DNA of 64,000 nt from Rotaria sp. Silwood1 (lineage: Eukaryota; Rotifera; Eurotatoria; Philodinida; Philodinidae). The stretch lies in NCBI GenBank assembly GCA_905250075.1, contig CAJNOP010000003.1, positions 3,018,833 through 3,082,832 on the forward strand, in the 5' to 3' direction. The notes under the pieces were generated by a model. That model ran no database searches, had not been told where the DNA came from, and saw only the letters and a program-made list of their open reading frames with translations. This document shows, in pieces, positions 11,501 to 20,541 of the stretch. The stretch's first letter is position 1. Each line of letters starts with the position of its first letter. The position numbers were made by a program, and so were the translations under genes.

Positions 11501-13024
11501 GTATTCTTACTTATAAGAGAATTCTCTCAACTGCTTAATCGATTTTGAGTACAGATTAAATGCATCATGAAGATCTGAATGAGTTATGGATATTCTAAAA
11601 TTGATTCGGACAGCTAAAGTCTTGCGGAGATACTACATTTTATAGTATTACTAAACTCCATGTCTTAGTTTCCAACAGAGACTGCAGAAAAATTGATTTT
11701 CGAATTTCCACTTAAGTATTTGCATAGAAACAGACCTTGATAGTGGGGAATATAAATTCGTTCAATCGAGAATGTAACTCGAAGGAACAATATTTTAATC
11801 TTGTCTGTTGCTATCATATCGGATTTCTTATTTCGTTGAGATCTTGATAATCTGCTCCTTTAATTATTTGATTTAGTCGTATTTTTGTTATAGAAAGAGT
11901 TAGTTTTACTATCACTAGAACACATGTAAAAAGAAATTGTTTCTTTAAAGATCTATATAATAGATCTTGATGTTTTCCGAAAGAAAAAAATCGATCACTT
12001 TTATCTTTATGATTTAGGAAATAACAATGAAACATCCAATAACTGGACTCGATCATTCACCAATGGTTTGTCCACATCATCATGTTTCATCATCGGCAAA
12101 TACTGGTCAATGTATGCAATGTGATAAACAACGATTGAATAGTACCGGTATGAACTTTAATTTAATATAATTCTCTTTACATATATCACTATCTCTAGTA
12201 TCAATACCTGGACAACATACAAAAACAAATACAATGATTCGTGTAAGCAATTTTTTTCAAGTTGATTCTATTACAATTCATAAAGAAGATCTTAAAACAC
12301 AAGAATTTATGCTTTCAGTACGTTAAATGAATATCTAAAAATAAATCTAGTTATATATATATATATTTGTCGTCTTTGACTTTCTTATAGATTTCATCTG
12401 CATCAATTCCACTTAAAAATAAATTACATGTTAAATTACAACGTTTATCTGAATTAAAAATTCGCAAAGCTGGCTATTTGGTATTTATTTTCAAAAAAAA
12501 AATTTAACATATAGTTTTTATTTGTATTTTTCTTCTCTAGACAATCTATTGTGATATTAATGGTTCAGGTGTATGGATTCGAAGATGGTTTGCTTTAACA
12601 AATGAACAAAATCTTCGATATTGGCCATCACCAGATGATGAAGAAGCTAATGTGGTAAAATACAAAAATGTTGTTATACAATTAAATGATGTATATTATT
12701 TTCTTTTTTAAGCCACCTACTGGTGAAATTGATCTACATTATTGTATTGATCAAACAGTTAATTTATTACAACGTGAAACATGTGCTCGACCTCATACAT
12801 TTGAATTACGTATTGCTGTTCCAACAAAAAAATCAACTGAACATAAATTATTTGTTGATGAAAATGAAGAATATATATGTAATTCTATAATAGCACAACC
12901 ATTTGGTAAAAGAACATTATTTCGATATTGGTTAAGTGCTGATTCAAAAGAAGATCGTAATGATTGGTGTAATATAATTAATCAAATCTTAGCTGATTTA
13001 CGTGAATGGGTAGTTAATTCATAA
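5504..13024 (+). CDS. filamin-anillin chimera: CH-CH-filamin repeat-anillin homology-PH
   Basis: Nineteen exons sum to 3102 nt (1033 aa), in frame throughout: 5504-5539, 5617-5809, 5863-6417, 6481-6578, 8075-8222, 8284-8402, 8466-8543, 8608-8734, 8804-8955, 10253-10402, 10461-10667, 10733-10868, 10924-11085, 11146-11321, 12018-12147, 12199-12317, 12391-12480, 12541-12654, 12713-13024. Residues about 85-195 and 210-295 are paired calponin-homology domains (DLSDGLNLIALIEIL; DWNDGRAIGAVLDSC; LFPNWADRDPKNALENAKEA), i.e. a filamin actin-binding module. Residues about 330-450 form one filamin Ig repeat (CAAGLGKVDVIVVNPNG; FYPTINGEYKVIVTF; VRNSPFLI). After a disordered linker, residues about 620-890 match the anillin homology domain (STLILQDIRLAIKEDYL; SNFVATIGVYCM; VSNFFQVDSITIHKEDL). 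Residues about 890-1033 form the anillin PH domain (DINGSGVWIRRWFAL; RYWPSPDDEEA; FRYWLSADSKEDRNDWCNII). Likely role, inferred: actin-to-membrane/Rho scaffold at the cell cortex or cytokinetic furrow. The start is the first ATG after an in-frame TAA. A candidate poly(A) signal lies near 13045. Confidence 0.88.
6579..8074 (+). other. 1.5-kb intron 4 of the filamin-anillin gene
   Basis: Separates the end of the second CH domain (CCA CAA/gtaatt) from the filamin-repeat exons (ttttag/CTT ATT). I see no other gene, no inverted-repeat element and no convincing alternative exon in it. Confidence 0.6.
8956..10252 (+). other. 1.3-kb intron at the filamin/anillin junction, with an ATT microsatellite
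   Basis: This intron separates the filamin part (GCT CAT/gtaagt) from the first linker exon (attag/CAA ACA). Both boundaries are phase 0 and no stop ends the upstream exon. An (ATT)n run lies near 9466-9492. No terminator-like or start-codon arrangement was seen that would make it an intergenic gap, but transcripts are needed to exclude two genes. Confidence 0.55.
11575..11770. repeat. dispersed repeat, copy A (in intron 14 of filamin-anillin)
   Basis: Diverged but clearly related to 29318-29500: both contain, in the same order, a segment like GAGATACTRCATTTTA and a segment like TGCATAGARACAGACCTT, with similar flanks. Both copies are intronic. No terminal repeats could be defined. Confidence 0.45.
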
Positions 13025-14039
13025 ACTGATCTAAATTTTCTATGTAAATAAATAACTTTATTCATAGAGATCAGTATTTAATTGATTATTTTCTTTTTAT
13101 TTGTTATTATTACGATTATATATATATACAAATTAAACGTTTCGCGTGTGTTTTGTCCTGTTTATCTATATGCTTATATATTTATGTATTTGTCGATCTG
13201 TCCAACGACCCAAACATTTTTTTTTCTTTTTTTTTGTCGGTTTTGTGAAACTGTTCATATACTGTAGAAAGAAAAACTAACATATAGACGAAAACTCTTG
13301 ATTAAATAGACGGATTTTTACATGTTTGAAAGTAAAGATAAACGTTGTGTTTTTTGGATATTTATCATAAATATTTGTTATGATTAAGAACGGTTTGGAC
13401 AACAATTGAAAAATACCTATTATATGAAAATTAGAATAAAGTTCATAGAAGTTTATTTATTAAATTGTTGTACTAAAAAATTTTAGAAGTACTTTTGATT
13501 TTCATTGATAGTTTCCAGATCACTTCGTTCTTTGTTATCATTTACATTCTAGTCAGAATGATGAGGAATGTAGCTGAAAACTACTTGATAAAATAAGAAA
13601 CATTCTGACGAAGGAACCTTTTCAGTCTCCACCTTCTTCTGGTTTCAAATAAAAAACTAATATCTTTTGTCGAAAATCTTAGGTCTTTTCAATGGTACAA
13701 AAAAACTAAGAATGACAATGTGAGCAAAGAGATATTCATAATGACGCCTGACATCGAATCCATAATACACACTTGGAAGCCTTATATGATAAGCGATTGA
13801 AAATATCATATATGTAGAATTGCTTTAACGATTTGGCTTTGCCGTTGCATTATACTTTTTCAGCTCTCTATATACGAAAAATATTGCAGAACCATGATAA
13901 AAGTTGATAGCACATTCTAAATAAACACGTGTCAATTAACTTTACTTCATTATCTTGTGTCTACTTTACATTCATAGTCCATTTGTAATTGTCAACATTA
14001 GATGATAATAAAAGCAATGAAACCAAACTGCAAAACCTA
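13025..14039. other. intergenic, no gene seen
   Basis: Holds the 3' UTR region of the filamin-anillin gene (a GTAAATAAATAAC stretch near 13043 could carry the poly(A) signal). After that it is AT-rich sequence without a supported gene. The part next to 14040 may contain further unrecognisable debris of the hAT transposase that follows. Confidence 0.45.
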
Positions 14040-14700
14040 ATGTTTATGCAGCTGAAAATATATCAAAGACATTTTTTATTTTGACAGTTGTGGGTTTTTC
14101 GTGAGTTTTCAACTCGTCGATTTCACTCAATAGAAATTGATACATACGAGCAGTCGTATGGCTCCCAATAAAACGTTGAAAAGAAAAAATGTAGGGTTCT
14201 AAATGATAGTATTTGTAGTAGAAATGCTCTGTAATGCAAAAATAGCATTCTCTTATCGAAGATTCTCATAGATTGCAGTGTGAATATCGGACACTGCTCT
14301 TCATTGTTGTGTAAGTTCTTTACAATAATTGTTATGTAACGGTCCAACTTGAAGATGTACAGTTTTCGACTAGATGTGCGATATTTGAAGAGAAAACATG
14401 AACACTAAATCAAATGAAGCAACTCAATTCTTTTTCGACTATATCTTGAAATTAATATGTTCAAAAAAATTCTGTGTTTTAGTATTCCTGAAGTCGTTAA
14501 ATGAACGATCATCTACGTAGATGGCTTCAATAATAGCATCATACACTTTATCAATCCATTTACTGGAAATTAATGTTGGACTAGTTTGGCAAATATTTGT
14601 GAATGATAACAAATCACTCAAATTATAAACATTGCTCAGATGTCGTCTAAGATTTGTATCCTTAGTCATATTAGATCTAAAAAGCTGAAAAAACATACTC
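14040..14700 (-). pseudogene. decayed hAT-family transposase fragment
   Basis: Read leftwards from 14696, successive frames carry hAT transposase hallmarks. First comes the end of a BED-type finger (TKDTNLRRHLSNVYNL). Next is the segment before the catalytic core (AIIEAIYVDDRSFNDF, FFEHINF). Then, in another frame and with a stop, SKTVHLQVGPLHNNYCKELT and RAVSDI. Then, in a third frame, CITEHFYYKYYHLEPY, FSFQRFIGSHTTARMY and FLLSEIDEL. Stops and at least two frameshifts show it is dead, and the BED cysteines and the C-terminal dimerisation region are missing or unrecognisable. It cannot now serve the hAT-like MITEs of this window, but it shows the superfamily is or was present. Confidence 0.65.
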
Positions 14701-15384
14701 TTAACTATGATCGAGGTGTAAGAAGTAGACTTTGTTCGTTTCAGAAGCAGAAAACAACTGTAGAAAGGGTTAATTCAACGTTGAAAATTATTGAACTAAC
14801 ATTTTCTTAGGCTACTTTGGCTTTCGCATTAAATCCTAAAAACGCATAGCAATATGAATCCACTTATATGTTAATTTTGTTTTTAATTTATTCGGGAACC
14901 TCTTAATGTTCTTCTAATAAAACGAATTAAACTCATACTCGACAATAGTCAACAAAAACTGGAATGATCCTTCTGAAAAAGCTATGAAACTAAATATACC
15001 TGCCTCTCCCGTACAATCTGTTTAAAAAATACTGGAATGATCAGTTTTCCATTTTATAAGTTGAATTATTCGATAATTAACAACTACCACTATGTCTATA
15101 GGCTTCTCCAGTAGGCAAGAAAAGTAAAGAAACAGAAGCAGATATAGCTTTTTATAATTTAAACATAAATATTTTGCATCAACATCAGGAACGATAAAAT
15201 AAGTTAAAACGTCTTCTTTCCTCATCAACGTTTTTCATTTTAACCAATTTTCTTCATTGTCGATTTCCTTTATATCATTTGTCTTTAAATTCGATCGTTG
15301 ACGTAATTGACTTATTGCTTCCTTTTTTTAAAATTATTGTTTGGATGTTATCATGTCAGTTTTACTATCATCATCCATTGGTTC
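14701..15384. other. no gene seen
   Basis: Sequence between the hAT transposase remnant and the decayed B-box/propeller copy. Open frames are short and unremarkable. I see no terminal inverted repeats marking the edge of an autonomous hAT element. Confidence 0.4.
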
Positions 15385-16785
15385 CGAATCAATTGTCAAT
15401 CTCGAATTTCACCATTTTTTAATGTCTATATTATCTTTAATGTGGTAGATAGAAGGGAAAAAAAGTGAGACTTCATCTACTTCCAAAAAAATGTGAAGTA
15501 CGAGTGAAGTACAGGCGAAGTAACGATGAAGTATCAGTGAAGTACGCACTCCTGAAGTCTCGTTGTTCCCCCTTGACGTTATCATTGTCTTCAAATATCC
15601 ATCTTTCTTGATATGAAATAGACGTCGACTCTGATAATCAGCCACTAACCATCCATTAAAATTGACCGAACAACAACGAAATGACTTGTTTTAATAACAT
15701 ACAATATCAATTTGAAGTGACCAGATATGTTGAAGTGTCTTAGATAATTTTACTTTCATGCGTACAGATTTCACGCATCTATTCGTCATTATCAAAGTAA
15801 GTTCGAAGTTATCATAAACAATACCATCGATGTATGCATCCGTTTTACATGTATATGGAGATTTCCGTTCGTTGACTAATTTGATCGAAAGTAAGAGATT
15901 AAATTCCATAATTGATGAACTTATTTCGAATAATGATAAAAAAAAGAGATGTATTAGAACATGTGCAAGAGAGCCATAGTCGTTGTTCAGTCATTCGTAA
16001 ATTGTCGATAGCCATTGTCTGATCATTGACAAGATAGATCTTACTTTTTTCAATTATAAAAAATCGATCTAATGTCGACGACCAACACATATTCGAAATT
16101 TGTTTAAAACGATCATAGAACTTGTTTGACTATATTGAATTGTTTATCAATCAAAATTAAGTTTGGTGCTAGATATATTAATATGAATTGATCATTACTG
16201 GCTAGTGTTCCGTAACTTGCATGAGGATGGTTGACTGTTTTATAAATTGTTGATAGAGCCAATAGATTAAACTTATGTACATTGGGATTGTCGATATCAA
16301 GTAAACTGTCATCTATTAGTAGTGGATGAGTATTCACTTGATTGTATATTTGTTTGAAATTATTTATTTCTGTTTGAAGATTATCAATAATCGGTCTCAA
16401 TGAATAGAATTCTTCATCATTTATTTCTTGTTTACGAGTAAGTTCAGTCATTTTTGATTGTAAGTGATACATTTCTATTTGTTGATGATCGAATTTCTCA
16501 TCTATAAATCGATTAAGTCCATGAGATTTTCTTGTGAAAAATTGATCGTTCTTACGATGAGATTTTGTACGCCACGGTTCAAGTTTTCGACGATAATTTT
16601 CAACTAACGATCAAACATTAAATGTCTTAATTTCATGATCTAGTTTATTGATTTCATCAATCACAGAATTTAAGTTATGATTACTTACATCATTGTGTTC
16701 AATTAAATGCCGAGGACAATAATTTTGTTGACGGCAATGACACAAAACATATGATTCGTTATTACATTTCGAGGAGAGTACATGG
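15385..16785 (-). pseudogene. decayed copy of the B-box/coiled-coil/propeller gene
   Basis: Read leftwards this region follows the intact 445-aa protein at 19204-20541 along its whole length, but in broken frames. Near 16750-16680 it keeps the zinc finger (YVLCHCRQQNYCPRHLIEH against ALCHCCQKNVCIIHLNEH). At 16113-16472 it keeps the coiled coil and first blade (LQSKMTEL; NHPHASYGTLASNDQFILI). At 15899-16090 there is CWSSTLDRFFIIEKSKIYLV. At 15691-15909 and 15409-15645 come the later blades, ending MADYQSRRLFHIKKDGYLKT. Frameshifts and stops separate these pieces, so it is non-functional. A small insertion with inverted ends interrupts the last blade. Origin as a local duplicate of the neighbouring gene is inferred. 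Confidence 0.8.
15477..15561. repeat. 85-bp insertion with 9-bp inverted ends and GAAGTA repeats
   Basis: Bounded by GAGACTTCA and its exact complement TGAAGTCTC. Inside, about five imperfect 10-11 bp units of the form GTGAAGTACRR follow each other. It interrupts the decayed propeller gene where the intact paralogue has ordinary coding sequence. No target duplication is evident. It could be a tiny MITE or an internally expanded repeat. Confidence 0.4.
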
Positions 16786-16925
16786 GAATAACGTCTGATG
16801 TTAATCAGAATTCATGTCAAACTGTCAGTTGTGGTTCATTATAAAAAAGAAAAAGAAAATTCTTATCTATTTGCATATTAATGTTCATACTAGTTGCTGC
16901 CTTACTGTTATGATAAGAGCCAAGG

Positions 16926-17847
16926 CAGAGTTGGAACCGGTCCGGCAATCCGGCTCCGGTCCGGCCGGACTGGACCGGACCGGACAAGACCGGACAAGTT
17001 AAACCGGGCCGGACAGAACCGGATTTTTGCCAGTTCATCATTACAAAATTGTTGTTTGCATCCAAGAATTTTCTCTACTGAAAATGGTTTTTTTATGATA
17101 TTTTCAAGTCAGAAGAATGTGTTTGCGAAAGACTCAATAGATATCTTATCTTCGACTTGACTATAAACGATTGATTGTTCTCTTTATATCTCTATCGATT
17201 TCTTTCTCGTGTATCGCTCAATTTAACCTTGATCAAATAATTTATTCTCTTGTTCTACATAGGCAGCTGCCTGAATCAAGAAAAATAAAAATTTACATTT
17301 TTATGTTAGATGTGTTATAAACTTGCTTTTTTTTCTTTTTTGAAATTAAGATGAAAAACAGATTTGATCTGAATAGCTAATTTATATCGATGTCGAGCTC
17401 GAAAAGTCGACGCACCTTGCTATAAAATATGAAGGGAGAGTTTCAGTCCCAAGTTTTAGTTTCCAGTTCGGATTAAGGGTGGCGATTTGCTGTTAATTTA
17501 TTATAATTTTAAATTGGATTTACATAAATTTAAATAATTTTGCAAAATTTAAATTTATGTAAATCCAATTTAAATTCGAAATAAATAAAACATTTTAAAA
17601 TTTATTTTTTATTTAAATTTCTTAAAATTTATTTTTGGATTTATAAATTTTTCGTAAATGTAAATTGATCACCCCTAGTTGGAATTTCTGCATGTGAATA
17701 TTCAATTCCCCTTCGCCAATATTTTATGTTAACAGATACTTTTATGGTCGGTTATTTTCGCCGGATTTTTGCCAGTTTGGCTGTGAAATTCGTCCGGCCG
17801 GTTGCTGGCCGGATCGGACAGAAAAAACCTGTCCGGTTCCAACTCTG
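16926..17847. mobile_element. GC-rich hAT-like MITE, terminal repeat CAGAGTTGGAACCGG
   Basis: A 922-bp element with perfect 15-bp terminal inverted repeats (CAGAGTTGGAACCGG at 16926-16940 and its complement at 17833-17847). Subterminal arms are rich in CCGGAC/GTCCGG motifs, very unlike the AT-rich surroundings. Both arms also share an inner segment like GGATTTTTGCCAGTT. CAGAG ends and clustered subterminal motifs resemble the hAT superfamily. No 8-bp target duplication is visible (AGCCAAGG left, GTTCAGGT right), so the assignment is tentative. No transposase is encoded. Small open frames in the GC-rich arms are compositional artefacts. Confidence 0.6.
17474..17677. mobile_element. 204-bp foldback MITE nested in the GC-rich element
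   Basis: Ends TAAGGGTGGCGATTTGC and, in complement, TAGGGGTGATCAATTTAC are imperfect inverted repeats. The adjoining 8 bp, GTTCGGAT and GTTGGAAT, agree at 6 of 8 positions, as an aged 8-bp target duplication would. Internally, 17511-17535 and 17547-17571 form a perfect 25-bp inverted repeat with an 11-bp loop. This element must have inserted after the surrounding one. Confidence 0.5.
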
Positions 17848-19203
17848 GTTCAGGTATATTCCCTTCTTCGTCATGTTTTCTTTCTAGAGTGTTTGATTTT
17901 TTCCTAGCTCATTCATATATATATAGTTATCATTTCTGAAATAAAGTAGTAGTTCAGTATGGATCTGTTAGATCAATCACCCGTTAACAAAGGGCAATAT
18001 GAATTCATTTATATATACAAATAAGTAGGGTTTTCAATTTTACAAAATAAAATATAAAAAGAAAAAGAAAAAGAAAAAGAAGCAGACCATCTAAAGCAAA
18101 AAAAGGCTCTATTCACACAATAATATACTGGTTTTTCATTTTTTTCAATTGTAAATAACTTTTTTATTTCTCTAAATCATATAAAACAATTTAGTTTTTC
18201 TTTGTTTTATTGCTAAAATATGAAATTACTACTGCTACTTAATGAATTAATTATTGTACATTTAATAATATAAAATTACTCAAATGAAGTTTTTTTATGG
18301 CTCAAATAAGTACTAGCCATTTTTTATAAAAAGCATGATAAAAATTTGCTGTCATTTTGCATAAGTGAAATGATATTTGTCTAAGTAACATTTATATTTA
18401 TATGAAAAGAATGACATGAAGAATTATTAATGACATTGATTTTGAGAACCTTTTTCCAAATTAGTCCAGTGAATAATTGATGTCAAAAAATTTGATTCAA
18501 CTATTCTATTTATACTAATGATCTATTGTATGTATTATTTTGGATGATGGATATTATAGAAGATAATAAACCCAAGTAAACTTGATGACAAATTATATTG
18601 TCTTTTATTTGATTACATGGTAAAAAACAAAGAACAATGTTCACATTGATTCATATATAATTCTAAAAGTTCTATTGGATTATGTGAGGTATATTTTTTT
18701 TTATCAAAAATGATTCATTAATATGGTTTTTTTTTGTAAAATACGATATAAAAAGGAGTATTGAAGTATAGAGATAAAACTTTGAATTACCCACAGGCTA
18801 TGACAGATGTCTTAAGTAATGTTCACCTTTTTCGTCATAGACTGTGACAGACGTTGTTGATATACGATTTAAAGACTATGTATAAATCATGTCTCGTTCT
18901 ATTATATGAACTACTTCCTTATTATATTTTTTACAGGAGCAAGACAAATATGATGAAGAAATATGTTTTAAAATAGATAGAATAAATCTATTTCTTGTGA
19001 TTAGCAACAGTAGTTATGTCATGTTTCACAATTTAATCATGCAAGAATTGCACTAATAGCGTTTTTTCTTAGTAAATATCAAGTTCTCAATTTTTCTTGT
19101 AATCTAAAATTATTTGCTTCATAAACTGATGAAAACATCATTTTAAATCTTCTTTTTCTTTTCTACGATCTAAAAACTTTTATATAAGCTATTACCATTA
19201 GAA
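17848..19203. other. intergenic; AAAAAG-rich simple repeat and dispersed repeat copy
   Basis: No gene seen. An (AAAAAG)n-like run lies near 18055-18082. The right end, 18829-19050, is one copy of a dispersed repeat listed separately. The remainder is AT-rich and featureless. Confidence 0.45.
18829..19050. repeat. dispersed repeat, copy A
   Basis: Aligns by eye with 52395-52650. Shared blocks in the same order include GTTGTTGATWTACGAT, ATGTCTCGTTCTAWTATAT, TTTMAAAATAGATA, TTGTRATTAGCAACA and TCATGTTTCA, at matching spacing. This copy ends about 150 bp from the 3' end of the B-box/propeller gene. No terminal inverted repeats or coding capacity seen. Confidence 0.6.
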
Positions 19204-20541
19204 TCAAAGAACAAAAATAGTATATGTTTTTTTATAATTTACATTATGAAAATGAATTCCATCTTTTGCAGATACAACTAATATGTTCGAACCAAACATA
19301 GTAACACAATAGGGTACGGTATTATACGGTAGAATTGATTTGATTTTTCCTGTTTTAGTGATATGCAATAAACATCCAGTCTCATAATCGGCTACAAGCC
19401 AATCTTCATTAACAAATGGACAACAATGAAATGGTCTATTAGCGTTCCATGGAAGATTAAGTAGAAGTAACCAAATACAATCTAATGTTTCCAAAGATCT
19501 TAATTCTAATCGTATTGTTTTATTTGTATTGTTTCGAATTATTATAGCAAGTTTCCTTTTATTACTCGTAATAATATCAATATATTCATCTTTTTTACAT
19601 ATCATAGGTGATTGCCATTGCTTATCAAGTTTTTTTTCTGAAGTAAAAACAATTTTCGTTATAGATGATCCCCATTCATTTGTTGATAAAAATAGAAATT
19701 CATTAGAGCATGTACATGATAACCATTTTCTTTTTTCAATTGTTTGTACTTTTTCAATTAACATTGTTTTTTCATCCACTAAGAAAAGATATTTTTCATC
19801 AAGAATAATAAATCGATCAATTGTTGATGACCAACATATATCATAAATTCTTCCATGAGACCAAAGAATTCGCTTAGCTATTTCTAAATTTTCATCAACT
19901 AAACATAAATTTGGTGCTTGATGTATCAATAAATGTCGATTATTACTAGCTAATGCTCCATAACTTCCATCTGGACGATTAATAATTTTATAAACAGGTG
20001 AAAGAATTGATAAATTATATTCTTCTTCATTATTTCCTTTAATACTAATTAAACTATGATCTAATATCAATGGACGAGTAAAAATTTGAACATATTTTTG
20101 TTCGATATTATTTATTTCTTGTTCGAGATGATCAATTATCAATTTGAATTCATAGATTTCTTGATGAGTTACTTGTTGTTCATGAACAAATTCAGTCATT
20201 TTTGATTGTAATTGATAAATTTCTTCTCTTTGTTCATCAAGTTTATCGACAACAAGTTGATCAAGTTCTTGACATTTTTCTTTGAAAAATTCATCAATTT
20301 TTTTATGTGATTCTAGACGCCATTGTTCAAGTTTTTCACGATAATCATTAACAGTTTTTTGAATATTTATTGTTTGAAGATGATTATCTAATATATTAAC
20401 ATTGTCAATAAGACGATATAACTGACTAATAAGTAAATCATTATGTTCATTTAAATGAATGATGCAGACATTTTTTTGACAACAATGACATAGAGCACGT
20501 GCTAAACGATTGCATGAAGTTATAGCACATGTTTGAGACAT
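19204..20541 (-). CDS. B-box-like zinc finger / coiled-coil / beta-propeller protein, 445 aa, intronless
   Basis: Single uninterrupted frame from MSQTCAITSCNR to a stop at 19204. Residues 5-33 form a B-box-type zinc site (C5, C10, C18, C21, C26, H29, H33 with spacing C-x4-C-x7-C-x2-C-x4-C-x2-H-x3-H). Residues about 40-155 are a long coiled coil (LEQWRLESHKKIDEFFKEK; EIYQLQSKMTEF). Residues about 165-440 show repeated beta-strand blades (SYGALASNNRHLLIH; ICWSSTIDRFIILDE; LSCTCSNEFLFLS; NEDWLVADYETGCLLHI), resembling an NHL/WD-like propeller. The layout is TRIM/NHL-like but with no RING seen, so ubiquitin ligase activity should not be assumed. From memory, this family is large in bdelloid rotifers, usually intronless. 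A decayed copy lies 2.4 kb downstream on the same strand. Function unknown. Confidence 0.85.
   Translation of the reverse strand: MSQTCAITSCNRLARALCHCCQKNVCIIHLNEHNDLLISQLYRLIDNVNILDNHLQTINIQKTVNDYREKLEQWRLESHKKIDEFFKEKCQELDQLVVDKLDEQREEIYQLQSKMTEFVHEQQVTHQEIYEFKLIIDHLEQEINNIEQKYVQIFTRPLILDHSLISIKGNNEEEYNLSILSPVYKIINRPDGSYGALASNNRHLLIHQAPNLCLVDENLEIAKRILWSHGRIYDICWSSTIDRFIILDEKYLFLVDEKTMLIEKVQTIEKRKWLSCTCSNEFLFLSTNEWGSSITKIVFTSEKKLDKQWQSPMICKKDEYIDIITSNKRKLAIIIRNNTNKTIRLELRSLETLDCIWLLLLNLPWNANRPFHCCPFVNEDWLVADYETGCLLHITKTGKIKSILPYNTVPYCVTMFGSNILVVSAKDGIHFHNVNYKKTYTIFVL

Noticed and set aside
16814..17160. Overlapping open frames on both strands rich in Arg, Gly and Pro
   Set aside because: They coincide with the GC-rich CCGGAC arrays of a MITE; long open frames there follow from the lack of AT-rich stop codons and show no protein motif.
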